A stretch of DNA of 32,240 bases from Muribaculum sp. GTDB lineage: Bacteria; Bacteroidota; Bacteroidia; Bacteroidales; Muribaculaceae. The notes under the pieces were generated by a model that did no database searches, had not been told where the DNA came from, and saw nothing but the letters and a program-made list of their open reading frames with translations. The stretch lies in the NCBI GenBank assembly GCA_009775095.1, contig VSOZ01000029.1, forward strand, positions 1 to 32,240. Reading direction: 5' to 3'. Numbering within the stretch: position 1 is the first letter of the stretch; each line of letters begins with the position of its first letter. Position numbers and translations under genes: made by a program. This document shows positions 9,299 to 18,069 of the stretch, piece after piece.

Positions 9299-10156
9299 AT
9301 GAGACAATTAAAAATTACTAAGTCAATCACCAATCGAGAGAGTGCATCGCTCGATAAGTATCTGCAAGAGATTGGTCGTGAGGACCTTATCACTGTAGAG
9401 GAAGAAGTGGAATTGGCTCAGCGTATCAGACAGGGTGACCAAGCCGCTCTTGAAAAACTTACACGTGCAAATCTTCGCTTCGTTGTGTCTGTTGCAAAGC
9501 AGTATCAGAATCAGGGGCTTTCGCTTCCTGACCTTATCAACGAAGGAAATCTCGGTCTTATCAAGGCCGCGCAGAAGTTTGACGAGACCCGCGGTTTTAA
9601 GTTTATCTCCTACGCCGTGTGGTGGATACGCCAGTCTATTCTTCAGGCTTTGGCGGAGCAGTCGCGTATAGTGCGTTTGCCCTTGAACCAAGTCGGTTCG
9701 CTCAATAAGATAAGCAAGGCCTTGTCTAAGTTTGAGCAGGAAAACGAGCGTCGCCCATCTGCCGAGGAGCTGGCCGATGCGCTTGATGTACCGGTAGAGA
9801 AGATTGCCGATACACTCAAGGTGCAGGGCCGCCATATTTCTGTCGACGCTCCGTTTGTGGAGGGTGAGGACAATAGTCTTCTCGATGTCCTTACCAACGA
9901 TGATTCGCCGATGGCCGATGCTACTCTCACTCAGGAATCGCTCTCAAAGGAAGTGGAACGTGCGCTAAGACAATTGCATGAACGCGAGCGCGAGATTTTG
10001 AAGATGTTCTTTGGCATAGGTTGCCAAGAGATGACTCTTGAGGAGATAGGTGCGAAATTTGACTTGACCCGTGAGCGAGTGCGCCAGATTAAGGAAAAGG
10101 CTATACGTCGGCTCAAAGGTCAGAAGAGCAAGTTGCTCAAGACATATTTAGGATAA
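9299..10156 (+). CDS. rpoD: primary sigma factor RpoD (Bacteroidetes sigma-70/SigABfr type)
   Basis: A 285-residue housekeeping sigma factor. It lacks region 1.1 and the long non-conserved insert of E. coli sigma70, which is normal for Bacteroidetes. Region 1.2 covers about residues 15-45. Region 2 (about 56-125) has the core-binding and promoter-melting block NLRFVVSVAKQY...GNLGLIKAAQKFD...FISYAVWWIRQ. Region 3 follows, and region 4 (about 220-275) ends in the helix-turn-helix LTRERVRQIKEKAIRRL. This factor presumably reads the TTTG/TAnnTTTG promoters noted across the window. It is monocistronic, with its own -7 element and a strong terminator. Confidence 0.96.
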   Translation: MRQLKITKSITNRESASLDKYLQEIGREDLITVEEEVELAQRIRQGDQAALEKLTRANLRFVVSVAKQYQNQGLSLPDLINEGNLGLIKAAQKFDETRGFKFISYAVWWIRQSILQALAEQSRIVRLPLNQVGSLNKISKALSKFEQENERRPSAEELADALDVPVEKIADTLKVQGRHISVDAPFVEGEDNSLLDVLTNDDSPMADATLTQESLSKEVERALRQLHEREREILKMFFGIGCQEMTLEEIGAKFDLTRERVRQIKEKAIRRLKGQKSKLLKTYLG

Positions 10157-10190
10157 GATACAAGCTGAAGTCGACTTGTATATATCGTTA

Positions 10191-10230
10191 AAAACAAGAA
10201 TCCGCCACAATGCGGATTCTTGTTTTTTTT
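10191..10230 (+). terminator. intrinsic terminator after rpoD
   Basis: A perfect 15-bp stem, AAAACAAGAATCCGC (10191-10205) with GCGGATTCTTGTTTT (from 10212), closes on a 6-base loop and runs into eight Ts. This is the strongest terminator in the window. Confidence 0.92.
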
Positions 10231-10405
10231 ACGCTTACTGAAAACGTTGTATGGGATCAGAAGCACCCACAACACCGCGTTTCGGAGATATGCGACATCC
10301 TGATAAAGCATTACGCTACAAAAAAAATCACATTATAACACGCTAATCCTCAGCTTGTTTTGTGCATTACGCCCGATTGTGCATAAAAACGGCGATTCGG
10401 TGTAT

Positions 10406-10413
10406 TATCTTTG
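10406..10413 (+). promoter_or_regulatory. -7 element upstream of the DUF6291-like gene
   Basis: TATCTTTG fits TAnnTTTG and gives a leader of about 28 bases before the ATG at 10447. There is no matching -33 element. Confidence 0.5.
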
Positions 10414-10446
10414 TGAAAAACAATATTTAAACCAATATCACATACA

Positions 10447-10947
10447 ATGAAACGTACACCGAAATTTGACAAGGCTTGGAGCGAGTCCATAGCCATGCTC
10501 CCCGCAGAACTTCAGCAACCTCTCATCGACGCCATCAAAGAGTATCAGACCACCGGCATCGAACCCGCTGACCTTAGCCCGATAGCGCAGTGCGTGTTCA
10601 ATCTGTTGAAACCGACGATAGACCGCCGCGCCAAAGCCGCATCCTACCAGCGCCGTCGCCGCGAGGCAAAGGCCGTGGTGCAGTGTGCACCCGTCACCAT
10701 TGAGGCCGGCCGCCTTGTCAAGCAGGACCGCAAGTACATCCGTCTCCTTGCCAAGCGCTACGATCTCATCCACCGCGACATCAAGGCCGAGATAGACCGA
10801 GTGTCCGCGCTGTTGGCCGCCAACGGCATCGACCGCATACCCCTCTTTCTCTACAAAGAATACCTCGAAAAACGCCTCGAGGCCAATACTGAGCCTTCCG
10901 ACCCCGATACTCAGATAAAATGTGGCCCGGATGCAAAATGCGGCTGA
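10447..10947 (+). CDS. DUF6291-like protein, phage replication-organiser style
   Basis: A 166-residue soluble, charged protein. Residues 14-65 (AMLPAELQQPLIDAIKEYQ, then DLSPIAQCVFNLLKPTID) resemble the N-terminal helical block of DUF6291-type proteins. Those are often linked to prophage or plasmid replication in Bacteroidetes; I recall this from the family and could not search. A basic patch, YQRRRREAK, follows at about 68-76, then a lysine/arginine-rich helical region (about 90-130). The tail carries two KCG triplets. No phage neighbours exist: it sits between rpoD and the convergent nhaA with its own -7 element. Its codons are richer in C and G than those of rpoD, which suggests a different origin. 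Function unknown. Confidence 0.6.
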   Translation: MKRTPKFDKAWSESIAMLPAELQQPLIDAIKEYQTTGIEPADLSPIAQCVFNLLKPTIDRRAKAASYQRRRREAKAVVQCAPVTIEAGRLVKQDRKYIRLLAKRYDLIHRDIKAEIDRVSALLAANGIDRIPLFLYKEYLEKRLEANTEPSDPDTQIKCGPDAKCG

Positions 10948-11029
10948 TGTTCCTCCCTACAAACGACGAGCCTTGAAGTCCATCTGTTGGTTCTGGTCCG
11001 AAAAAACTATTGCTATATATGTGGCTGCG

Positions 11030-12424
11030 TCAGCATTCGCCGGAGTCTTCGCAGGCTGTCTTTGGTAAGGTGCGGTGCAGGAGCAGGAAGCCGATTATGC
11101 CGGCAAGCAGTGAGCCGATGACAATGCCGAGTTTGGCGTTGTTGAGCAGTTCAAGGCCGTGAGCACCCATGCTGCCGAACGACAGGTTGGCAATAAAGAG
11201 CGAAACGGTGAAACCGATGCCGCCGAGCATGGATATGGATGCCAGCATCTTCCATGACGAGTGTTCCGGCATAGGGGCGAGATGCAACTTTATTGCGGTC
11301 CAAGAGAATATGAATATCCCGAGGAATTTTCCAAGTACGAGGCCGCAGATGATAGCAAGGCCCACACCGCTCCATATGGCCGACGGTTGCATGTGCCACA
11401 GCGTTATGCCGGCGTTTGCAAACGCGAATATAGGTATGATGATGTAGTTGACCAGCGGATGCAGAGAGTCCTCAAGGTCCTGAAGCGGCGATATCACCTT
11501 GTCGGAGGCCGACTCTATCTGTTTGAGCCAGTCCATCTGGTCTTTGTTAAGTATTGACCGGCGGTTGAGCAGTTCGTCATCCTCCGCATTGAAGTTTTTT
11601 ATCGAGCTACGTATAGCCTGAATGTATTTCTTGGGCGGGAATACGGGAGTGGCCGGCACACAGAATGCCACAAGCACTCCGGCAATGGTGGGGTGGATGC
11701 CGGAATTGAGAAAGAGGTACCATACTCCGCCTCCGATGAATATGTAGAATATCTTGCTCTGTATGCGGAATACCGATCCAAGGAACAGTACTCCGAGCAG
11801 TATCAGACCGTAGATGATGTACATTACCTCGATGTGGGCCGAATAGAATGCAGCTATGACAATGATGCCGCCGATGTCGTCGACCACGGCCAATGTGGTA
11901 AGAAATATTTTCAACGATACCGGCACGCGGCTGCCGAGCATGGCAAGTATGCCAAGCGAGAAGGCTATATCCGTAGCCATAGGTATGGCCGCGCCGTCGG
12001 CATAGTCGGTGCCGGAGCTTAATGCCATATAGATGCCTACCGGCACAAGCATACCGCCTATGGCGGCTATGATAGGCAGAAGAGCCTGCTTGAACGAGCT
12101 TAGCTCGCCCACAAGTACCTCGCGCTTAATCTCAAGGCCGATGGTAAAGAAGAAGATGGCCATCAGGGCGTCGTTGATGAACTGGAGCATGGTCATAGGA
12201 TGACCGGCATGACTGAATATGTTGAACGATCCTACCTGAAGTCTTACTTCCTGATTCCAGAAATCGCTGTACAACTCATTTATACCGGGCAGATTGGCTG
12301 CGATAAGTGCGAGTACCGTAGCTGCGATAAGTACGTTACCGCCCGATGCATGGCTTTTCAGCGCCCGTTTTGCCGAGAAATACACTTTGTGTGGCAGATC
12401 GGGTTCCGTTGTAATATGTTTCAT
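11030..12424 (-). CDS. nhaA: Na+/H+ antiporter NhaA
   Basis: A 464-residue inner-membrane NhaA antiporter that exports Na+ or Li+ in exchange for protons. Signatures are FFFTIGLEIKREVLVGEL at about 91-108, PMATDIAFSLG at about 148-158 and the paired aspartates of VVDDIGG at about 181-186. The pair matches the ion-binding Asp163/Asp164 of E. coli NhaA. About 12 hydrophobic segments can be counted. A hydrophilic insert of some 45 residues (around 285-330, with NAEDDELLNRR) makes it longer than the E. coli protein; such an insert occurs in other Bacteroidetes NhaA. It starts 39 bases after the lepA stop with no terminator between, so lepA-nhaA is probably one operon. Confidence 0.95.
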   Translation of the reverse strand: MKHITTEPDLPHKVYFSAKRALKSHASGGNVLIAATVLALIAANLPGINELYSDFWNQEVRLQVGSFNIFSHAGHPMTMLQFINDALMAIFFFTIGLEIKREVLVGELSSFKQALLPIIAAIGGMLVPVGIYMALSSGTDYADGAAIPMATDIAFSLGILAMLGSRVPVSLKIFLTTLAVVDDIGGIIVIAAFYSAHIEVMYIIYGLILLGVLFLGSVFRIQSKIFYIFIGGGVWYLFLNSGIHPTIAGVLVAFCVPATPVFPPKKYIQAIRSSIKNFNAEDDELLNRRSILNKDQMDWLKQIESASDKVISPLQDLEDSLHPLVNYIIIPIFAFANAGITLWHMQPSAIWSGVGLAIICGLVLGKFLGIFIFSWTAIKLHLAPMPEHSSWKMLASISMLGGIGFTVSLFIANLSFGSMGAHGLELLNNAKLGIVIGSLLAGIIGFLLLHRTLPKTACEDSGEC

Positions 12425-12463
12425 ATATCAAAATGGTTATTTAACTATACAACAACAATAGTG

Positions 12464-14251
12464 TCAATCCAGTTTCAGCACGGCGAGAAATGCCTTTTGC
12501 GGCACTTCCACAGAGCCGATTTGCTTCATGCGCTTCTTGCCCTTTTTCTGCTTTTCGAGCAGCTTGCGTTTACGCGATATGTCGCCTCCGTAACACTTGG
12601 CTGTAACATCCTTGCGTACAGCCTTGATAGTCTCGCGCGCTATGATTTTGGCTCCAATGGCCGCCTGAATGGCTATGTCAAACTGTTGACGCGGAATAAG
12701 CTCTTTCAGCTTCTCACACATGCGTCGACCGAAACTTACGGCGTTGTCGACATGGGTCAATGTGCTGAGCGCGTCCACGCTCTCGCCGTTGAGAAGTATG
12801 TCGAGCTTCACCAGCTTTGACTCTCTGAAGTCGTGTATGTGGTAGTCAAACGAAGCGTATCCTTTGGATATCGATTTGAGCTTGTCATAGAAGTCGATCA
12901 CAATCTCGCCGAGCGGCATGTCAAATGTCAGTTCTATGCGGTTGCCCGATATGTACTCCTGTTTCACGAGTTCGCCTCGCTTTCCGAGACACAGTGTCAT
13001 TATGGGGCCGATAAAGTCGGCTGCGGTGATTATCGAAGCTCTGATATAAGGCTCCTCGATATGGTCGATAAGGGTAGGGTCGGGAAGTCCCGAGGGGTTG
13101 TGCACTTCGGTCATCTCGCCTTTCTTGTCATATACGCGGTAAGATACGTTGGGCACGGTGGTTATTACGTCCATGTCAAACTCGCGGCCGAGGCGTTCTT
13201 GTATGATTTCCATGTGGAGCAGTCCGAGAAAACCGCAGCGGAAACCGAAGCCGAGAGCCATGGATGACTCGGGAGTGAACGTGAGCGAGGCGTCGTTGAG
13301 CTGCAGTTTTTCAAGCGAAGCACGTAGGTTTTCGAAGTCCTCGGTCTCTATCGGGTATACACCGGCAAACACCATGGGTTTTACCTCCTCGAAGCCTTCG
13401 ATGGCTTTGTCGCACGGTCGGTTGACATGAGTTATCGTATCGCCGACCTTCACTTCCTTGGAGGTCTTGATACCTGATATTATATAGCCTACGTTTCCGG
13501 CCGACAATGACTCGCGGGGCGACATATCCATTTTAAGCACACCTATTTCGTCGGCGTGATATTCTTTGCCGGTCGATACGAATTTTACAAAATCGTTTTT
13601 CCTGATTGTGCCGTTGACAATTTTATAGTAAGCTATGATGCCGCGGAACGGATTGAACACGGAGTCGAAAATCAGTGCCTGAAGCGGTGCTTCAGGGTCA
13701 CCTTGAGGCGCCGGTATGCGCTCTATTATGGCTCGGAGTATCTCCGGAACACCTATGCCTGTCTTGCCCGATGCGCGTATTATCTCTTCGCGTTTGCAGC
13801 CGAGCAGGTCCACTATCTGGTCCTCGACCTCGTCGGGTTTGGCGCTGTCGAGGTCGACCTTATTGATAACGGGTATTATCTCGAGGTCATTGTCGATAGC
13901 CATATATAGGTTTGATATTGTCTGGGCCTGTATGCCCTGCGATGCGTCGACAATGAGCAGCGCGCCTTCACAGGCGGCAATGGAGCGCGACACTTCGTAG
14001 GAGAAGTCGACGTGTCCCGGAGTGTCGATAAGGTTGAGTACATACTTCTCTCCGTCAAGGGCGTAATCCATCTGTATGGCGTGGCTCTTGATGGTTATGC
14101 CTCGTTCACGTTCAAGATCCATGTCATCGAGCACCTGCGCCTGCAAGTCTTTGGCGGCAATGGTGTTGGTATACTCAAGCAATCGGTCGGCGAGAGTGCT
14201 CTTGCCGTGATCGATGTGCGCTATGATGCAAAAATTTCTAATCCGTTTCAT
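12464..14251 (-). CDS. lepA: elongation factor 4 (LepA) GTPase
   Basis: A 595-residue EF4, a translational GTPase that back-translocates stalled ribosomes or helps 30S biogenesis. G1 is AHIDHGKST (about residues 9-17), the switch region holds ERGITIKSH, G3 is DTPGHVDF and G4 is NKVDLD. The LepA-specific C-terminal domain ends in KKGKKRMKQIGSVEVPQ. I start at the ATG at 14251. The longer frame would use a TTG at 14260, inside the -7 element; the ATG gives the family's usual length and begins MKRIRNFCIIAHIDHG. The promoter lies so close that the mRNA would have almost no leader. nhaA follows in the same operon. Confidence 0.96.
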   Translation of the reverse strand: MKRIRNFCIIAHIDHGKSTLADRLLEYTNTIAAKDLQAQVLDDMDLERERGITIKSHAIQMDYALDGEKYVLNLIDTPGHVDFSYEVSRSIAACEGALLIVDASQGIQAQTISNLYMAIDNDLEIIPVINKVDLDSAKPDEVEDQIVDLLGCKREEIIRASGKTGIGVPEILRAIIERIPAPQGDPEAPLQALIFDSVFNPFRGIIAYYKIVNGTIRKNDFVKFVSTGKEYHADEIGVLKMDMSPRESLSAGNVGYIISGIKTSKEVKVGDTITHVNRPCDKAIEGFEEVKPMVFAGVYPIETEDFENLRASLEKLQLNDASLTFTPESSMALGFGFRCGFLGLLHMEIIQERLGREFDMDVITTVPNVSYRVYDKKGEMTEVHNPSGLPDPTLIDHIEEPYIRASIITAADFIGPIMTLCLGKRGELVKQEYISGNRIELTFDMPLGEIVIDFYDKLKSISKGYASFDYHIHDFRESKLVKLDILLNGESVDALSTLTHVDNAVSFGRRMCEKLKELIPRQQFDIAIQAAIGAKIIARETIKAVRKDVTAKCYGGDISRKRKLLEKQKKGKKRMKQIGSVEVPQKAFLAVLKLD

Positions 14252-14257
14252 AGGGTG

Positions 14258-14289
14258 CAAAATTACATATAATTGCCGACATAGCCAAG
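14258..14289 (-). promoter_or_regulatory. promoter of lepA-nhaA
   Basis: On the minus strand, -33 CTTG (14289-14286), a 20-base spacer and -7 TAATTTTG (14265-14258). Only 6 bases separate the -7 element from the lepA ATG, so the predicted start falls within a base or two of the initiation codon and the mRNA is likely leaderless. Confidence 0.7.
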
Positions 14290-14325
14290 TTTTAAGATTT
14301 TTGTAGAAAGGATATCCGGCTATAT

Positions 14326-14358
14326 AAAAAGGGCGGGGGACCTTTGCGATCCCCCGCC
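14326..14358 (-). terminator. intrinsic terminator after the LRR gene
   Basis: On the minus strand GGCGGGGGA (from 14358) pairs with TCCCCCGCC (to 14332) around a 9-base loop and is followed by CTTTTTATA. It lies 43 bases beyond the LRR stop and separates that gene from lepA. Confidence 0.88.
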
Positions 14359-14401
14359 TGATGTTTATGTCAGTCAGTAGGTTTGACTATCTGTAAGCCT
14401 A

Positions 14402-15460
14402 TTAGTAGTTCCACTGGCAAGCCACCATTGAAAGGTTGTTGCAACCGATGGTGCGGAAGTCGGTGATGTAGTTGAAGCGGCAGTTGATGTAAGTAAGAGC
14501 TTGGTCAAACGATACATCAAGCATGGTCAGCTGGTTGTTGTTGCAGATAAGACGCTGGAGGAATGTCTGGTTGCTCAGTGTGAGTGAGGTCAGGTCATTG
14601 TAAGAGCAGTCTACATACTGGAGGTTGGGGCAAGTGTCGACGGTGAGCGAAGTCAGGTCGTTGTAGGAGCAAACGAGGTCGATAAGAGCGTTGCAGTCGC
14701 GGAGCGCGAGGGTCACCATGCGGTTGTCGCTGCAGATAAATGTGCTGAGCGTGGGCAGACCGGAGATGATGAGGTTTTGGATCTCGTTGTCGTCGATGTT
14801 GAAGTTCTGGAGGCTCTCTACGCCGAAGAGGTTGATGGCGGTCAGTTTGTTGTATCCGCAGTAAAGGTTCTTCAGCGCGGCGCAACCCTGTACGTTAAGA
14901 GCTTCAAGATGGCAACCTTGGCAGTTAAGTGTCTCGAGGGTGGTAGAGTTGGCTACGCTAAGCTCGACGAGCAGGTTGTTGGAGCAGTTTACGTTTTTCA
15001 GCATCGGGGTGCCGGTAATGTCAAGCTCGGTCAGACGGTTGCGGTAAATTGTAAGTTTTGTCAGCGCGGAGTTGTCTGAAAGTGCCAATGTCGACAGTTT
15101 GTTACGCGAAGCGTTGAGTTCGGTAAGAGCGGCGTCGCCGGCAACGGAGATTGAAGTTATGGCATTGCGCGATACATCAACTTTAGTAAGAGCGTCAAAT
15201 CCGGAGAGATCAAGTGAACCTGCGAGGTGCTTGTCTTTCCATTCGATTGCGGTCACATGGCCACCGGCTACGGTAACACCTTCCCAAGTGGCGGGTGACG
15301 AGAGATCAGTGATTTTCAATGCGGTTGCATTAGTACCACCTTTTTCAGCAGGCTGCGACAAAAAGGCTTTGAGTTGTTTCACCTCGTTCTTGTCGATTTT
15401 CTGGGCGAAAGCGGTCACGCTACCAAGCATGAGGGCAATCAATAATAGAGCTTTTTTCAT
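14402..15460 (-). CDS. secreted leucine-rich-repeat protein with 21-residue repeats
   Basis: About 352 residues. A clear signal peptide (MKKALLLIALML...TAFAQ) is followed by a linker of about 75 residues. Then come 12 LRRs of exactly 21 residues each, of the form LxxLxCsxNxLtxLxVxxxxa, plus a half repeat ending CQWNY. Cysteine often fills the sixth repeat position, forming a ladder. No transmembrane anchor, lipobox or type IX sorting domain is visible, and the protein ends inside a repeat just before the terminator. Such proteins usually bind other proteins or surfaces; no ligand can be inferred. The start could also be the ATG two codons upstream (15466); I prefer 15460 because the signal peptide begins MKK. 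It lies between dnaB and lepA on the same strand, with its own terminator. Confidence 0.85.
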   Translation of the reverse strand: MKKALLLIALMLGSVTAFAQKIDKNEVKQLKAFLSQPAEKGGTNATALKITDLSSPATWEGVTVAGGHVTAIEWKDKHLAGSLDLSGFDALTKVDVSRNAITSISVAGDAALTELNASRNKLSTLALSDNSALTKLTIYRNRLTELDITGTPMLKNVNCSNNLLVELSVANSTTLETLNCQGCHLEALNVQGCAALKNLYCGYNKLTAINLFGVESLQNFNIDDNEIQNLIISGLPTLSTFICSDNRMVTLALRDCNALIDLVCSYNDLTSLTVDTCPNLQYVDCSYNDLTSLTLSNQTFLQRLICNNNQLTMLDVSFDQALTYINCRFNYITDFRTIGCNNLSMVACQWNY

Positions 15461-15561
15461 AAACATTGAAATAGTTGAGTTTAGTAATGTTCGTTTTATA
15501 CTCCTAAAACAATGTCTATTTGTAAAAGTTTAAAAATATCGGATTTATATATAAAATTTTT

Positions 15562-17112
15562 TTAAAAAGGCGGGGGACCTTCCTCAGGACCGCTGATGAA
15601 ATCGGCGTTTCCGCCCGAGAACGACGGAGGGGCCTCAAGCTCTATATTTGCCATGTCGTTTAACCGTGAGCCTACCGAGGCTGTGGCGAAGGGCGACTCC
15701 TCTTCCTCGCCCCAGTTCTCGAAGCGGGCAAACCGCGCTTTGAAGCGCAGCTTTACGTCGTCGACAGAACCTGAACGGTGCTTGGCCACGATAAATTCGG
15801 CGAGTCCGCGTATGTCGTTGCCGGCATCGTCCTGACCGCTGCGTGAGTAGTACTCCGGACGGTGTATGAAGCACACTATGTCGGCGTCCTGCTCTATGGC
15901 TCCCGACTCGCGGAGGTCGCTCAGCTGCGGGCGCTTGCCGTCGCCGCCCTGACGTGACTCGACCGAACGGTTGAGCTGCGACAGCGCCACGATAGGTATG
16001 TTGAGCTCCTTGGCGAGCTGCTTGAGCGAGCGCGATATCATGCTGACCTCCTGCTCGCGGCTGCCGAAGCGCATGCCTGACGCGTTCATGAGCTGCAGGT
16101 AGTCTATGATTATGAACTTGACGTTGTGTTCGCGCACAAGGCGGCGCGCCTTGGTGCGGAGTTCGAAGATGGATAGCGACGGGGTGTCGTCGATGTACAG
16201 CGGCGCGCTGTAAAGGTGCTTTACGCGCGACATGAGCTGGTCCCACTCGATGGGCGACAGCTGTCCCGACTTTATCTTCTGGCTTTCGAGTTCGCAGACG
16301 TTGCTTATCAGACGGTTGACAAGCTGAAGGTTTGACATTTCAAGCGAGAATATGGCCACAGGCGTGTTGTAGTTGACCGCCATATTCTTGGCCATGGAGA
16401 GTACAAACGCCGTCTTACCCATGGCGGGACGTGCGGCTATGATTATCAGGTCGGAGTTCTGCCAGCCCGAGGTCAGCTTGTCAAGCTCATGGTAGCCCGA
16501 CTCGAGTCCGCTCAATCCCGAAGTACGGTTGGCCGCCGCCTGTATCTGTTCGATGGCCTGACCGATGACGGGGTCGATCTGCGTGACATCTTTTTTGACG
16601 TTGCGCTGCGATATCTCAAACAGGCGTCCCTCGGCCTCCTGAAGCAGGTCGTCGACGTCGTTGCTCTCGTCAAAGGCCTTTCCCTCGATGCCGGCGGCAA
16701 ACGATATCAGCTCGCGGGCGAGGTACTTCTGGGCCACGATGCGTGCGTGAAACTCCACGTTGGCTCCCGACAGCACTCTCGACGTCAGCTCCGATATGAC
16801 TACCGGGCCCCCGATCTCCTCAAGGGTGTTGTTGAGGCGCAGCTGCTCCACGACCGTAAGCATGTCGATCGGCTTCTGCGCTGCGCCGAGGCTCTGTATG
16901 GCCTCGTAAATGCGCTGGTGGGCCGGTTCGTAAAAACTTTCGGGCTTCAGTATGTCGCACACCGTAGTGTAGGCGTCTTTTTCGAGCATGAGCGCGCCGA
17001 GCACCGCTTCCTCCACTTCCTTGTCCTGCGGCATTACGCGCCCTATGGTGTCATAGGCCGGTTGGTGTTTGGGCGATTGTCGGCGATTGCCGGATTGTCT
17101 GTTTTCGGGCAT
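15562..17112 (-). CDS. dnaB: replicative DNA helicase DnaB
   Basis: A 516-residue hexameric helicase that unwinds DNA 5'-3' ahead of the replisome. The N-terminal DnaB domain (about residues 27-130, PQDKEVEEAVLGALML) is joined by a linker to the RecA-like domain. Walker A, ARPAMGKT, is at about 227-234, Walker B is IIIDYLQLM and the conserved SQLNRSVE follows. No intein is present. The N-terminus carries a basic Q/R-rich extension (about 26 residues), and the C-terminal tail is acidic and proline-rich, ending GPPPF. It has its own promoter. Confidence 0.97.
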   Translation of the reverse strand: MPENRQSGNRRQSPKHQPAYDTIGRVMPQDKEVEEAVLGALMLEKDAYTTVCDILKPESFYEPAHQRIYEAIQSLGAAQKPIDMLTVVEQLRLNNTLEEIGGPVVISELTSRVLSGANVEFHARIVAQKYLARELISFAAGIEGKAFDESNDVDDLLQEAEGRLFEISQRNVKKDVTQIDPVIGQAIEQIQAAANRTSGLSGLESGYHELDKLTSGWQNSDLIIIAARPAMGKTAFVLSMAKNMAVNYNTPVAIFSLEMSNLQLVNRLISNVCELESQKIKSGQLSPIEWDQLMSRVKHLYSAPLYIDDTPSLSIFELRTKARRLVREHNVKFIIIDYLQLMNASGMRFGSREQEVSMISRSLKQLAKELNIPIVALSQLNRSVESRQGGDGKRPQLSDLRESGAIEQDADIVCFIHRPEYYSRSGQDDAGNDIRGLAEFIVAKHRSGSVDDVKLRFKARFARFENWGEEEESPFATASVGSRLNDMANIELEAPPSFSGGNADFISGPEEGPPPF

Positions 17113-17131
17113 AACTAAAATTTAACTTCCG

Positions 17132-17163
17132 CAAAGTTACTACATCTCCCTCAAAAATCCACA
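17132..17163 (-). promoter_or_regulatory. promoter of dnaB
   Basis: -7 TAACTTTG (17139-17132) with TGTG (17163-17160), a one-mismatch -33, at exactly 20-base spacing. The leader to the ATG is about 14 bases. Confidence 0.7.
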
Positions 17164-17311
17164 CGTCGCGCCCCGATACTTATCCACCTCTTATCAACCG
17201 CGCCTCGACAGCATGCATGTTGATAGCATGGATATAAACGAAAAAATGTCAAGTGTGTGGACTGTCTATAGAATTAAAGATTTATACACAGCCGATATCA
17301 TAAAAAAATGT

Positions 17312-17319
17312 TATCTTTG
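17312..17319 (+). promoter_or_regulatory. -7 element of the DUF3791-DUF3990 cassette
   Basis: TATCTTTG fits TAnnTTTG. Inverted arms GTTAT (17310-17314) and ATAAC (17324-17328) flank it and could be an operator. The predicted start near 17325 argues against the in-frame ATG at 17330 and for the one at 17360. Confidence 0.55.
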
Positions 17320-17359
17320 CAATATAACAATGAGGAACAACCTGCAACAACGCATAGTT

Positions 17360-17584
17360 ATGGACAAAAAAGAAATATTTGACCGGATTGAATATGTGGT
17401 GGCTTGTGTCGGGGCTTTCGCCCAACGCTACAAGCTCTCCAACTCACAGGCATACGCATACCTGCGCCGTTTCACGGGCATTGATTTTCTTCTTGATTGC
17501 TATGCCGCCGAGCATACCCTTTCCATTGACGATGCTGTAGCTGACCTCCAAGCGCTTTGTAGCCGGAAAGGAGGCCGAATATGA
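17360..17584 (+). CDS. DUF3791 domain protein, candidate antitoxin or accessory of an ART-like toxin
   Basis: A 74-residue, all-helical-looking small protein. IEYVVACVGAFAQRYKLSNSQAYAYLRRFTGIDFL, given here in outline only as IEYVVACV...YAYLRRF...GIDFLLDCY...HTLSIDD, matches my memory of DUF3791, which is commonly encoded next to DUF3990. I start at 17360 rather than at an upstream in-frame ATG because of the promoter position. Its TGA overlaps the ATG of the next gene (ATGA at 17581-17584), implying translational coupling. No DNA-binding motif is evident, so any neutralising role would be by protein contact or by a chaperone-like action; this is inference. Confidence 0.75.
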   Translation: MDKKEIFDRIEYVVACVGAFAQRYKLSNSQAYAYLRRFTGIDFLLDCYAAEHTLSIDDAVADLQALCSRKGGRI

Positions 17585-18069
17585 TCCGGTTGTACCACGG
17601 CTCAAACGTAGCCATTGAAAAGATAGATCTTTCACGGAGCAAACGAGGCAAGGATTTCGGACAGGGATTCTACCTCAATGCTAACCCCGATCAAGCTATG
17701 GCCATGGCAATCCGAACGACGAGATTTCATGACGAAGGGCGACCGACTCTATCGTGTTTTGAATTTGATGAAGACAAGGTTGATGGATTGGGGCTGAATA
17801 TCAAAGTGTTTCCCGATTACTCAGAGGAGTGGGCCGAATTTGTGGTGATGAACCGCAAAAATAATTCAGATACTTCGGCCCATACATATGATATAGTAAT
17901 TGGTCCGATTGCTGATGATACAGTAGGAGTCCAGATACGTCGTTACATAATGGGATATCTGTCAGCTACCGCTTTGGTTGAGGAATTGAAATTCAAGGGA
18001 GATCATGCCATACAATATTTCTTTGGCACTCCTCGCGCGATTGAACTTCTAAAGTACATAGAGTTATGA
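17581..18069 (+). CDS. DUF3990 protein with ADP-ribosyltransferase-like H-Y-E pattern
   Basis: A 162-residue protein. The start LYHGS (His6) resembles the first ART motif, GQGFYL (Tyr31) the second, and WAEFVVMN (Glu86) is laid out like the NE-x-x-VY motif with the catalytic glutamate of PARP-type enzymes. Together they form an H-Y-E triad of the diphtheria-toxin/PARP class. DUF3990 is, to my knowledge, grouped with ART-fold proteins; the transferase activity and its target are inferred. There is no signal peptide, so it should act in the cytosol. It is coupled by ATGA overlaps to a small gene on each side, which suggests a toxin held by one or two partners. It lies directly beside the restriction island. 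Confidence 0.78.
   Translation: MIRLYHGSNVAIEKIDLSRSKRGKDFGQGFYLNANPDQAMAMAIRTTRFHDEGRPTLSCFEFDEDKVDGLGLNIKVFPDYSEEWAEFVVMNRKNNSDTSAHTYDIVIGPIADDTVGVQIRRYIMGYLSATALVEELKFKGDHAIQYFFGTPRAIELLKYIEL

Noticed and set aside
12833..13267. Long antisense frames inside lepA, hsdR and the TamB-like gene
   Set aside because: Shadows of strongly supported genes on the other strand, with low-complexity, non-family translations.
15569..15581. GGCGGGGGACCTT shared by the dnaB 3' end and the LRR terminator at 14332
   Set aside because: In dnaB it encodes the Pro-rich tail and in the terminator it is one stem arm. A 13-base match in G-rich sequence is probably chance.
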